Origin: an uncultured Bacteroides sp.
GTDB lineage: Bacteria > Bacteroidota > Bacteroidia > Bacteroidales > Bacteroidaceae
Length of the DNA stretch: 32,358 nucleotides
Reading direction: 5' to 3'
Assembly (NCBI GenBank): GCA_944320865.1
Contig: CALUJC010000037.1
Location: forward strand, 1-32,358
The notes beneath the pieces were generated by a model, which saw only the letters and a program-made list of their open reading frames with translations, made no database searches and was not told the DNA's origin. Positions 1 to 6,472 of the stretch are shown in pieces. The first letter of the stretch is position 1, and each line of letters starts with the position of its first letter. The translations under genes were made by a program, and so were the position numbers.

Positions 1-31
1 TGAAGCACTGCAAGGGTACACAATCCAGCAA

Positions 32-916
32 TCAAAACAACTGACTTTGTTTTAATTTTATCCCGAACTCACGTAATTCTTTGATATTCTTTTTGAAGTC
101 GCTTCCAGGACTAATAATATCAAGGATATACGCGATACAAGAAAGTACAGCAAACAATTTGTTTGTGCGTATTTGTCCTATTGTTGTCCTATCCATAAAC
201 GGATAATGAGTGTTATATGGCAATGTTACGCTAACCATAAAACGGCGATTCCAAGTACGACTGTGATGAGCACAACAATTGCGGAGATTGGAAATAGCGT
301 GTAGCCAATTCTCCAATATAGCCACTTTCTTCAAACCAAATTGTTCAGTAATATACTCTTTACGGCTGTCCAACTTTAAAGATTGGAACAAGCGGCTCAA
401 TGTGGCAAACGATATTACTTCAAGTGCCATCCAACTTGGTGGCATCGGAGGATTGTTGTATTTTGATTTGTAATGCTTGATAAAATCTTCATTACTTCGG
501 TTTATATCAGCATCAATATGATCCATTAATTCATCATAACCAAAACGATATAAGCTTTCATCATCGTACCAATGACTATCGCCTGTACTTTCGGCATATA
601 CCTGTATGATTTTTGTACGCACTGCCACTTCTATCTTTTCAATAGCATTAAAAATAAGTGAACGTAGTCTGCGGTCAAAACAATAAAGGTCTATTATGTC
701 TTTGAAGTGAATATCTTTGCGAGTAAAGTTGTGTTTGGAATCTTCACCGTTCTCTTGAAACGGATAAGTGTATGCACGAAGTCGGTAGTAGCTGATATTG
801 AACAAATAAGCGGATGCCTCGTTTTCATCATCAAAAACAAGTCCCCGCTGTTTTAGCCGTACAACCTGCTCGGCGATGGTCAACGGCTTCTTTGTATAAT
901 CTGTTTTATCAATCAA
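32..916 (-). CDS. Abi_2 (AbiD/AbiF-like) HEPN-fold protein
   Basis: This 294-aa protein resembles the Abi_2 family of abortive-infection proteins, which are thought to be HEPN-type RNases that halt phage growth. Seen: an N-terminal block (LTIAEQVVRLKQRGL, then YLFNISYYRLRAYTYPF) typical of the family, and a C-terminal HEPN-like R-x4-H motif (LRNCCAHHSR, R212 to H217) that would be the catalytic site. The length is normal for the family. The only upstream in-frame start before a stop is TTG at 914-916, preceded by GGTAGGA and, about 20 nt further up, a TATAAT-like box, so a TTG start is likely. The gene is AT-rich compared with the sulfatase block and stands alone on its strand, with no toxin-antitoxin partner visible. 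The phage-defence role is inferred from the family only. Confidence 0.8.
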   Translation of the reverse strand: MIDKTDYTKKPLTIAEQVVRLKQRGLVFDDENEASAYLFNISYYRLRAYTYPFQENGEDSKHNFTRKDIHFKDIIDLYCFDRRLRSLIFNAIEKIEVAVRTKIIQVYAESTGDSHWYDDESLYRFGYDELMDHIDADINRSNEDFIKHYKSKYNNPPMPPSWMALEVISFATLSRLFQSLKLDSRKEYITEQFGLKKVAILENWLHAISNLRNCCAHHSRTWNRRFMVSVTLPYNTHYPFMDRTTIGQIRTNKLFAVLSCIAYILDIISPGSDFKKNIKELREFGIKLKQSQLF

Positions 917-948
917 TCCTACCGGAAGCTATTATATAAAAACTCGAA

Positions 949-990
949 GACCTCCCCGGGTGCGCTGTTCTACGGGAAGCGTGGGAGGTC
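949..990 (-). terminator. Stem-loop upstream of the Abi gene, terminator-like on the minus strand
   Basis: GACCTCCC (949-956) is perfectly complementary to GGGAGGTC (983-990), with a 26-nt loop. Read on the minus strand, the stem is followed within a few bases by GTTTTTAT, so it could end minus-strand transcripts arriving from the structured element at 1204-1391 and insulate the Abi gene. It could equally be a short inverted repeat of another kind. Confidence 0.45.
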
Positions 991-1092
991 ATATCAATTG
1001 CAAAAATAATACTTTTATTTGATTCCGCAATGGATGTAGCAAAAATTCATGATGTTTGCCACTTTTGGACGAAAAGAGGCATCATGCGGGCA

Positions 1093-1117
1093 ATAAGACG
1101 CAAAATGTGCGTCTTAT
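1093..1117. repeat. Perfect 10-bp hairpin with a 5-nt loop
   Basis: ATAAGACGCA (1093-1102) and TGCGTCTTAT (1108-1117) are exact reverse complements around AAATG. No T-run follows on either strand, so it is not an obvious terminator. It lies about 40 bp upstream of the -33 box of the promoter at 1154-1184, a position suited to an operator, but no regulator can be named. Confidence 0.5.
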
Positions 1118-1153
1118 GTGACATTGATTTATCTCTATTTTTTAGATATAATC

Positions 1154-1184
1154 TTGAAAAAATCAAATTTATGAAGTACATTTG
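1154..1184 (+). promoter_or_regulatory. Bacteroides-type promoter (TTG-N20-TACATTTG)
   Basis: TTG (1154-1156) and TACATTTG (1177-1184) are separated by 20 nt and match the Bacteroides -33/-7 consensus. The predicted transcript starts near 1191, runs through the branched palindrome (1204-1391) and could continue into the lipoprotein gene at 1448. Confidence 0.65.
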
Positions 1185-1203
1185 TAGCGTATGTAAGCGT
1201 AAC

Positions 1204-1391
1204 GCTTAACTACAACTTGACATATATAGCTCAATCGCCTTCTGAATCACCACCTCGGAAATGAACGAGCTATTACAATTATCATTGGGAACACGCAATA
1301 AGCGTGGGCTTTCCCATAGATAATTGTGGCTTGTGGTGAGCCAAGAAGGCGTATGGCGAAAGTCTGCGCTTTTTCTTTTAGTTAAACGTAT
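1204..1391. other. Large branched palindromic element (candidate structured RNA leader, ncRNA or recombination site)
   Basis: Seven helices can be drawn by eye, six of them nested on one axis: 1206-1212 with 1379-1385 (7 bp); 1236-1243 with 1344-1351 (8 bp); 1247-1253 with 1333-1339 (7 bp); a side hairpin 1254-1257 with 1266-1269; 1275-1283 with 1319-1327 (9 bp); 1286-1291 with 1311-1316 (6 bp); 1292-1296 with 1302-1306 (5 bp, loop AATAA). All are perfectly Watson-Crick as listed. The outer ends read GCTTAAC (1204-1210) and GTTAAAC (1381-1387), which fit the RYYYAAC / GTTRRRY ends of integron attC sites, but the element is longer than usual attC sites and no integrase is in the window. AAGCGT/ACGCTT (1195-1207) forms a further small palindrome at the predicted transcript start. 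It follows a good promoter, so a structured RNA is the leading reading. The class was not identified. Confidence 0.6.
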
Positions 1392-1436
1392 GACTTGCCT
1401 ATGAACATTGGCAATATTGCAACAAAATACGTTTAA
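1382..1436 (+). promoter_or_regulatory. Alternative helix ahead of the lipoprotein start
   Basis: TTAAACGTAT (1382-1391) is the exact reverse complement of ATACGTTTAA (1427-1436). Bases 1382-1385 also belong to the outer helix of the large element, so the two helices exclude each other. The 3' arm ends 11 nt before the ATG at 1448. A self-complementary GCAATATTGC lies in the loop (1411-1420). Mutually exclusive helices next to a start codon are what a leader switch would need, but regulation is inferred only. Confidence 0.4.
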
Positions 1437-1447
1437 TTTCAAGTACA

Positions 1448-2851
1448 ATGAAAAAAGCAAAAATGAGAAAGTTGTTACTTTTGATCTTGATTCTACCGGC
1501 TATGTTGCTGGCAGGATGTTCTAAGGAAGAAGAACAAGTAGTATTGGAATCAGTATCTATCACTGATGCCGGAGTACAAATGAAGGTAGGCGAAGAACAT
1601 CAATTGGAATTCAGCTATTTGCCATCCGGAATAGAAAGGCCTGCAGCGCAATGGGTGTCATCAAACAGCACAGTCGCTACTGTCAACGCCGATGGGCTTG
1701 TGAAAGCAATGAAGGAAGGCACTGCTACCATTACGCTTACTGCTACTTCCCAAGGAATTGTTCTGACTGATGAGTGCACTATTACGGTCACCAATGTGGA
1801 AGCAACGGCTATTACACTCTCTGAGAATACGCTTGAGCTGAAAGCCGGCGAAACATTCGATTTGCACTATACCATAGAACCTGAAAATACCACCGTTAAA
1901 GATGTGGAATGATCTACGAGCAATGAAAAAGTCGCAACGGTGAACAAAGGCACCGTAACTGCCACAGGTGCGGGCGAAGCGGAAATTACCGTCACAATTT
2001 CCGGGACAGATATTTCTGCTACATGCAAAGTGTCCGTTGAACCTGTAGAAGTAGAAGCCATAACCTTGAGTGAAAGTCAAATAGTAGTAGAAAATAACCG
2101 GACTTATACTTTGACTGCTGAGGTACTTCCCAGCAATGCAACAGATAAAACACTCTTATGGTCTTCTTCCGATGAAACTGTTGCGACCGTGGAAGATGGC
2201 ATTGTGACGGCTCACAAGGTGGGTAAATGTACGATTTCCGTTAAATCGGCAAATGGGAAAGTAGAGAGCAAATGCGAAGTGGAAGTTATTCCTGTAAAAG
2301 TAACAGGAATACAAGTACATGACATAGATGCACTACTCGTAGGCGATAAAGTAAAAGTGGTTTATGAAGTGTTCCCAACTGATGCAGCCAATAAAAATGT
2401 CACCATCTCCAGCGACAACACAGCAGTAGTATCTGTTGAGGGCGAAATGCTGTCAGCAAATTCCATGGGTACGGCAAATATCACGGTGACGGCAGAAGAC
2501 GGTGAATTTTCATCCACAATTGCAGTATATGTAACGGACATCACCTCTATGATGGAATTGCGCATGTCTTTCTCCGGAACAAACATCATGGGCTACCACT
2601 CCGGGTGGCTCTATTCCTACATCACCAACAACAGCAGTCGTGAAGTCACCTTGACGAAATTTGAGATAATAGACTCCATGGATGAAAGGGTGGTAGCCTC
2701 AACAGAAGATGCCTCACTGCTAGGGACTTTGAGCCCTGGGGAAACCAAGAACCTTGGTACGGATAATCTGACAAGAGTATACAATCCGATTGTCGTATGG
2801 CATTTCACCTATAATGGCGAATCATACCAGATATCGCAAATGATAGAATAG
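1448..2851 (+). pseudogene. BIG_2 (bacterial Ig-like) repeat lipoprotein, interrupted by one in-frame TGA
   Basis: The N-terminus is a lipoprotein signal peptide with lipobox LLAG|C (Cys24), followed by SKEEE. That acidic tail resembles the Bacteroidetes lipoprotein export signal, so surface display is likely. About four BIG_2 Ig-like repeats follow, each with the hallmark W-S-S-S/T-(N/D)-x-x-V-A-T-V and G-x-(A/C)-x-I-(T/S)-V pattern, then a C-terminal domain of about 100 residues that I do not recognise. Codon 155 (1910-1912) is TGA exactly where the first W of the second repeat's WSTSNEKVATV motif belongs. The frame continues unbroken on both sides to TAG at 2849-2851. Other Trp codons in the gene are TGG. 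The simplest reading is a nonsense mutation (TGG to TGA) that leaves a secreted 154-aa stub. Translation restart at 1940 would give a form with no signal peptide. The likely role is adhesion or structure at the surface; no partner genes are seen. Confidence 0.8.
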
Positions 2852-2895
2852 GCAACTACTATTTAATAATTCCTTTTCTGAAAAGCCCCCAAAAA

Positions 2896-2955
2896 TTCCC
2901 CAGTTAGGAAACAAAACCTCTCCAAGCGAGAAATAATTTTTTCCTAACTGGGGAA
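2896..2955 (-). terminator. 16-bp perfect hairpin, terminator-like downstream of the old sulfatase 3' end
   Basis: TTCCCCAGTTAGGAAA (2896-2911) and its exact reverse complement (2940-2955) enclose a 28-nt loop. On the minus strand the stem is followed by TTTTTGGGGG, giving a plausible intrinsic terminator. It begins 8 bp beyond the edge of the sulfatase 3'-end copy at 2964-3016, so it is probably the original terminator of the sulfatase gene, now separated from it by the 1.5-kb insert. Confidence 0.6.
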
Positions 2956-2963
2956 AAATATTG

Positions 2964-3016
2964 CCCTTCTATCAATACTCCTGCACCTTGAGCCGCGTGC
3001 GGTAATCGTCCAAGAG
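2964..3016 (-). repeat. 53-bp direct repeat, copy A: displaced 3' end of the sulfatase gene
   Basis: It matches 4482-4534 at 52 of 53 positions, with the single difference G2997/A4515, and the offset is 1518 bp. In the sulfatase frame on the minus strand it encodes the last residues of the protein (LLDDYRTRLKVQEY, then TGA), with Thr in place of Met. The match stops abruptly after CAAGAG at 3016. The two copies bound the segment that carries the DUF1016 gene. Confidence 0.9.
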
Positions 3017-3092
3017 AGAGACTGGAATTTGACCTACAGGAAATATCGAAAATATTATCGAGCAACTTTTATGCCCCAGCTGATTAAAAATG

Positions 3093-3100
3093 TACCTTTG
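3093..3100 (+). promoter_or_regulatory. -7 box of the DUF1016 gene
   Basis: TACCTTTG matches TAnnTTTG exactly and ends 21 nt before the ATG at 3122. The -33 region is only a T-run (3067-3070). Because this box lies inside the longer upstream reading frame, it favours the start at 3122 over one at 3029. Confidence 0.55.
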
Positions 3101-3121
3101 CAATCAAATAGGGAAAAGAAT

Positions 3122-4267
3122 ATGAGTGCCCAAGTAAATGATATGTTAACGGACAGTTTTCGTGGATATGCGAAATTACTCCGTCAGATCAGGCAAAGAG
3201 TATTGCTTGCACAACAGCGTGCGATTTATGCTGCTAATGAGGAAATGCTGCGAATGTATTGGGACATTGGCGGGATGCTACAGCAGAGCCAGATTGCCGA
3301 TGGATGGGGCAAGAAGACTTTGCAGCGGCTCGCTGTGGATTTGAAGAACGACTATCCTGAAATAAAAGGATTCTCCGTGCGTAATATGCAGTGCATGATA
3401 CAGTTCTTCAATGAATACAATCAGGAGCTGACGACGGTAAAAGGAGTCGTTCCCGCAATTACGCAACCAGTGATTGCGCAATCAGACAAAGCTACGATGT
3501 CAATTACGAAATCAGTGATTTCGCAATTTAATGGGTATAATTTCACTCTTCCTATCAAGCATCTAGATTGAACACATAACCTTGTACTGATGAAGCAGGT
3601 CAAGGATATACGAGCCCGTTACTGGTATATGGTACAAAGCATTACTAATCATTGGACTACCCGTTATTTGCAGGAGGCCATCAAACTTGACCATTATGGC
3701 AAGCATGGGGCGTTGGCAAACAATTTCACTGCAACCTTGCCCGCACCGGAAGCAAGCGAGGTAAAATCAATGCTCAAAGATCCTTATATATTTGACATGC
3801 TGACTTTCACTGACCAATACAATGAACGTGATGTGGAAATAGGTCTGGTCAGCCATGTGGAGAAGTTCCTCATAGAAATGGGAGCCGGATTCGCCTTTAT
3901 GGGACGGCAATATCACATTGAAGTGTCGGGAGATGACTATTACATTGACATCCTGATGTACAACACTTTTCTGCACCGATATCTGGTAATTGAACTGAAA
4001 GATACTGAGTTCATGCCGGAATATATCGGCAAGCTTAACTTTTACTGTTCTGCCGTGGATGACATACTTTGCCGTGAGGGTGACAACCGCACTATCGGTC
4101 TTTTGCTTTGCAAGACCAAAGACCGTATCAAAGCCGAATATGCCTTGCGCGATATTCAGAAACCGATAGGAATTTCCGACTATGAATTAGGACAGGCTTT
4201 GCCGAAAGATTTCCGGGGCAGTCTGCCTACAATTGAGGAAATTGAGAAAGAATTGGAGATGAAATAG
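3122..4267 (+). pseudogene. DUF1016/YhcG-type PDDEXK nuclease, interrupted by one in-frame TGA
   Basis: The N-terminal part (YWDIGGML, DGWGKKTLQRLAVDL, YPEIKGFSVRNMQCM) is the DUF1016 N-terminal domain. The C-terminal part (GAGFAFMGRQYHIEV, DDYYIDILMYN, YLVIELKDTEF, NFYCSAVDD, TIGLLLCK) is the PDDEXK nuclease-fold domain, with candidate catalytic Asp276, Glu291 and Lys293 intact. Codon 150 (3569-3571) is TGA in LPIKHLD-stop-THNLVLMKQVKD, where the family has a conserved Trp (ISW/LPISW region). The frame is the same on both sides, so one G-to-A change explains the break; other Trp codons in the gene are TGG. Without the stop it would be 381 residues, a normal family length. The family is common in mobile and defence regions, but its function is poorly defined. 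The stop separates the two domains, and the nuclease half could restart at 3590. Confidence 0.85.
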
Positions 4268-4317
4268 CTTCAAAGAAATTACAACAAGTAAGAAAGGGGG
4301 GGCGAAACAAATTTTGA

Positions 4318-4451
4318 CTATCATTTCGCTCTGTCATCCTGAACGTTGTTCTCCCCCGATAACGGGGGAGCCTGAGGGGGTATGAAGGATCTCCCACTTA
4401 TTTATGCATTTAGGAGATTCTTCGCTTGCGCTCAGAATGACAAAATGATAG
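4318..4451. repeat. REP-like interspersed palindrome
   Basis: Outer arms CTATCATTT (4318-4326) and AAATGATAG (4443-4451) are exact inverses. Inside them, TGTCATCCTGA pairs with TCAGAATGACA with one mismatch. Two further hairpins are nested: CTCCCCCG/CGGGGGAG (4351-4370, 4-nt loop) and GAAGGATCTCC/GGAGATTCTTC (about 4383-4425, one G-T pair). The TCATCCTGA...GATTCTTCGCTTGCGCTCAGAATGACA wording is, from memory, a common intergenic repeat in Bacteroides. It sits just before direct repeat copy B and may now act as the terminator of the sulfatase gene. Confidence 0.75.
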
Positions 4452-4481
4452 TTGCTCTGCATTTTGCACACCCCTTCCTCC

Positions 4482-4534
4482 CCCTTCTATCAATACTCCT
4501 GCACCTTGAGCCGCATGCGGTAATCGTCCAAGAG
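4482..4534 (-). repeat. 53-bp direct repeat, copy B: 3' end of the intact sulfatase gene
   Basis: This is the partner of 2964-3016 (52/53 identical). It covers the last 15 codons and the TGA stop of the sulfatase (4490-6172) plus 8 bp beyond. Together the copies show that the DUF1016 segment (about 1.5 kb) was inserted at this gene end while keeping the sulfatase frame complete. Confidence 0.9.
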
Positions 4535-6172
4535 TTGCTGCAGCTCGGCCGTAATGGCTTCATAGCCGGGCTTGCCATACAGGTTGTTCAGCTCGTGGGG
4601 GTCTTCCTGCAGGTCGTACAGCTCGTTGTAGTCAATGTCCGGACTGGAGGCAGGGAAGTAGTTGGATGCCTTCAGCATGTTGAACGTGCCGTTTTCGCGC
4701 GTGCCCGGCTTCAGCATGTTGGGCGTGGCGCCGGCTTCGCCGCCCTTCCCGTAGAAGTGTACCAGCTTGTAGCGGTCGGTACGCACCCCGTCGTGGCGGC
4801 GCACCATGTGATAGGTGGGGTAGTCGTAATAATGGTAATAGAGGCTCGTGCGCCACTCCACGCTGTCGCGCCCGCTGCCAAAGAGCGGAAGCAGGGAGCG
4901 TCCTTCCATCTCGTCGGGCACGGAGACGCCGGCCACGCTGAGCAGCGTAGGGGCAAAGTCGATGTTCTGCACCAAGGCGCTGCAGCGGCTGCCGGCCTCG
5001 ATGGCCTTGGGATAGCGCACCAGCAGCGGCGTGCGGAACGACTCCTCGTACATGAACCGCTTGTCGAACCACCCGTGCTCGCCCATCCAAAAGCCTTGGT
5101 CGGAGGTGTAGACAATGAGGGTATTGTCCAGCAGCCCTTCCTTTTCCAGGTAAGCCAGCAGTTCGCCCACACTGTCGTCTACCGACTTGATGCAGCGCAA
5201 GTAGTCCTTCATGTAGTTCTGGTACTTCCACACTGCCAATTCCTTGCCCGACAGGTTAGCTTCCAGCAGCCGCTTGTTGCGCGGCTTGTAGTGGGCATCC
5301 CAGGCCGCGCGTTCTTCCGGAGTAAGACGGCCCAGTTCGCCCATCAGGCAGGCGTAGGTAAAGCGGCCCCCGGGGGTAAGCGTGTCGACCAGCTCCTCCA
5401 CCTTCAGGTCCTGCACCATCTCCATGTCGCGCGCCACGCTCATCTTCTGCTCGCGGGCAGCCACGCCACGGGTGGCATAGTCGTCCCAAAAGGTTTCGGG
5501 GATGGGGAACTCCACGTCTTCATACAGGTCGAGATACTGCTGCTCGGGCATCCAGTTGCGGTGGGGAGCCTTGTGGTGCACCATCAGGCAGAAAGGCTTG
5601 CTCTTGTCGCGCCCGTCGAGAAACTCTATGGTGTGCCGGGTGATGAGCGACGTGGCATAGCCCTGCTCTTGCACATACTTGCCCTGCGTATCCTTGCTCT
5701 TGAAGGCGGGGTTGTAATACTGCCCCTGGTCGTTCAGCACGTGGTAGTAGTCAAAGCCCTTGGGCTCGCACATCAGGTGCCACTTGCCCACGATGCCCGT
5801 CTCGTAGCCCGCCTGCTGCAACAGTTCGCTGAAGAATGTCTTGGTGGTGTCGATGCCCTCGCACAGTTGTTCTTGTCCGTTCTGGTGGCTGTACAGCCCC
5901 GTCATCAGGCAGGCGCGGCTGGGGGCGGACAGCGAGTTCTCGACAAACGCCCGGTCGAACAGCATGCCCTCGCTGGCCAGCCTGTCGATGTTGGGCGTAG
6001 GAGCCAGCCGCGACACCGCGCTGCCATACGCGCTGATGGTCTGGTACGAGTGGTCATCACACATGATGTAAAGGATGTTGGGGCGGCTTGCCTCGCCCGC
6101 TTGCTTGCCTGCACAGCTGCACAGCGCAGCCGCAGAAAACAGAAAGATGTTAAACTGGGGTAATGTTTTCAT
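4490..6172 (-). CDS. Ser-type S1 sulfatase, similar to GlcNAc-6-O-sulfatases (S1_11-like)
   Basis: This 560-aa exported sulfatase has a lipoprotein-like signal peptide (LCSC|AGK, Cys20). The formylglycine motif is S82-APSRACLMTG, the serine version that anSME oxidises. Metal-binding Asp39-Asp40 (MCDDH), GKWHL, HHKAPHRNWMP and TSDQGFWMGEHGWFDKRFMYEE are all present. From memory, the whole stretch from KAPHRNWMP to the HYYDYP region resembles Bacteroides GlcNAc-6-O-sulfatase BT4656 of SulfAtlas S1_11. It would remove 6-O-sulfate from N-acetylglucosamine in heparan-type or mucin glycans, in the periplasm or at the outer surface. It has its own promoter (6210-6217) and an operator shared with the TonB receptor operon, and lies apart from the other sulfatases because of the ATPase gene. 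Its 3' end is duplicated at 2964-3016. The exact substrate is inferred. Confidence 0.93.
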   Translation of the reverse strand: MKTLPQFNIFLFSAAALCSCAGKQAGEASRPNILYIMCDDHSYQTISAYGSAVSRLAPTPNIDRLASEGMLFDRAFVENSLSAPSRACLMTGLYSHQNGQEQLCEGIDTTKTFFSELLQQAGYETGIVGKWHLMCEPKGFDYYHVLNDQGQYYNPAFKSKDTQGKYVQEQGYATSLITRHTIEFLDGRDKSKPFCLMVHHKAPHRNWMPEQQYLDLYEDVEFPIPETFWDDYATRGVAAREQKMSVARDMEMVQDLKVEELVDTLTPGGRFTYACLMGELGRLTPEERAAWDAHYKPRNKRLLEANLSGKELAVWKYQNYMKDYLRCIKSVDDSVGELLAYLEKEGLLDNTLIVYTSDQGFWMGEHGWFDKRFMYEESFRTPLLVRYPKAIEAGSRCSALVQNIDFAPTLLSVAGVSVPDEMEGRSLLPLFGSGRDSVEWRTSLYYHYYDYPTYHMVRRHDGVRTDRYKLVHFYGKGGEAGATPNMLKPGTRENGTFNMLKASNYFPASSPDIDYNELYDLQEDPHELNNLYGKPGYEAITAELQQLLDDYRMRLKVQEY

Positions 6173-6209
6173 TTTGTTATCGCAATGTTTGATTTAAGTA
6201 AGAATGATA

Positions 6210-6217
6210 CAAAGATA
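6210..6217 (-). promoter_or_regulatory. -7 box of the S1_11-like sulfatase
   Basis: TATCTTTG on the minus strand matches TAnnTTTG. The bases 19-21 nt upstream carry no TTG, so the promoter probably needs an activator. The repeated motif at 6238-6274 begins at exactly that point. The ATG follows 37 nt downstream. Confidence 0.6.
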
Positions 6218-6237
6218 AACCGCCAACCAATAAAAAC

Positions 6238-6274
6238 CGTTTCAATAACATGCAAACTTTTTCGCATGCTTGCA
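6238..6274 (-). promoter_or_regulatory. Candidate HTCS operator, two 20-bp-period direct repeats
   Basis: On the minus strand, TGCAAGCATGCGAAAAA (6274-6258) is followed at a 20-bp period by the weaker TGCATGTTATTGAAACG (6254-6238). The first copy matches 15 of 17 bases of TGCAAGAATACGAAAAA in the TonB receptor promoter (15056-15040). The proximal copy starts 21 nt from the -7 box, the same distance as in the receptor promoter (14998 against 14977). A two-site direct repeat over the -33 region fits dimeric AraC-type activators such as HTCS. Confidence 0.55.
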
Positions 6275-6277
6275 ATC

Positions 6278-6349
6278 TTACCGGAATTCGCTGGGATTAA
6301 CCCCAAACTGCTTCTTGAAGCATACCGAAAAATAAGTCACTCCCGACAT
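6278..6349 (-). pseudogene. C-terminal remnant of an AraC-type/HTCS regulator
   Basis: The minus strand encodes MSGVTYFSVCFKKQFGVNPSEF plus R, then TAA. This is the last helix-turn-helix segment of an AraC/XylS-type DNA-binding domain; the intact HTCS here ends similarly in HFSVSFKKHFGVNPKDYK. Upstream of Met the reading frame is unrelated, and no more of the gene is present. A regulator gene once ended here, immediately upstream of the sulfatase and in the same orientation. The rest was deleted or replaced by the repeats and ATPase gene at 6369-7879. Confidence 0.75.
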
Positions 6350-6368
6350 ACACCTTCTACCTACCATG

Positions 6369-6423
6369 TTCGTACCATCTTCGTACCACCTTCGCTCTAA
6401 AGCCCTCGCTATAGAAGCGAAGG
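6369..6423. repeat. 11-bp tandem repeat with flanking inverted repeat
   Basis: TTCGTACCATC (6369-6379) and TTCGTACCACC (6380-6390) are tandem 11-bp units with one difference. CCTTCGCT (6389-6396) is the exact inverse of AGCGAAGG (6416-6423), with a second small inverse CGCT/AGCG between. The block lies between the lost regulator's end and the ATPase promoter, and may mark the edge of the inserted ATPase segment. No function is known to me. Confidence 0.5.
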
Positions 6424-6472
6424 CGAAAGGTAATTGATACGTACAAAGTATGGCTCAAAAACAATTTACCAT

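Noticed and set aside
1204-1391. Integron attC site and cassette array
   Set aside because: The end motifs fit RYYYAAC/GTTRRRY, but the element is longer than usual, no integron integrase is present, and no second site was found around 950 or 2900. It is kept only as one reading of the structured element.
1206-1460. 84-codon minus-strand open frame across the branched palindrome
   Set aside because: It overlaps the lipoprotein start and lies entirely on the self-complementary element. Its sequence is explained by the helices, and it has no promoter, signal or known domain. The element itself is reported instead.
1448-4267. TGA read as tryptophan in this segment
   Set aside because: Both affected genes otherwise use TGG for Trp, TGA ends the Abi gene and two sulfatases, and RF2 is encoded here. 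Nonsense mutation is simpler, so recoding is mentioned but not claimed.
4382-6163. 593-codon plus-strand frame opposite the sulfatase gene
   Set aside because: It is an antisense shadow caused by GC-rich third positions. The product has low-complexity V/H/A/Q composition and no domains, while the minus-strand frame is a clear sulfatase.
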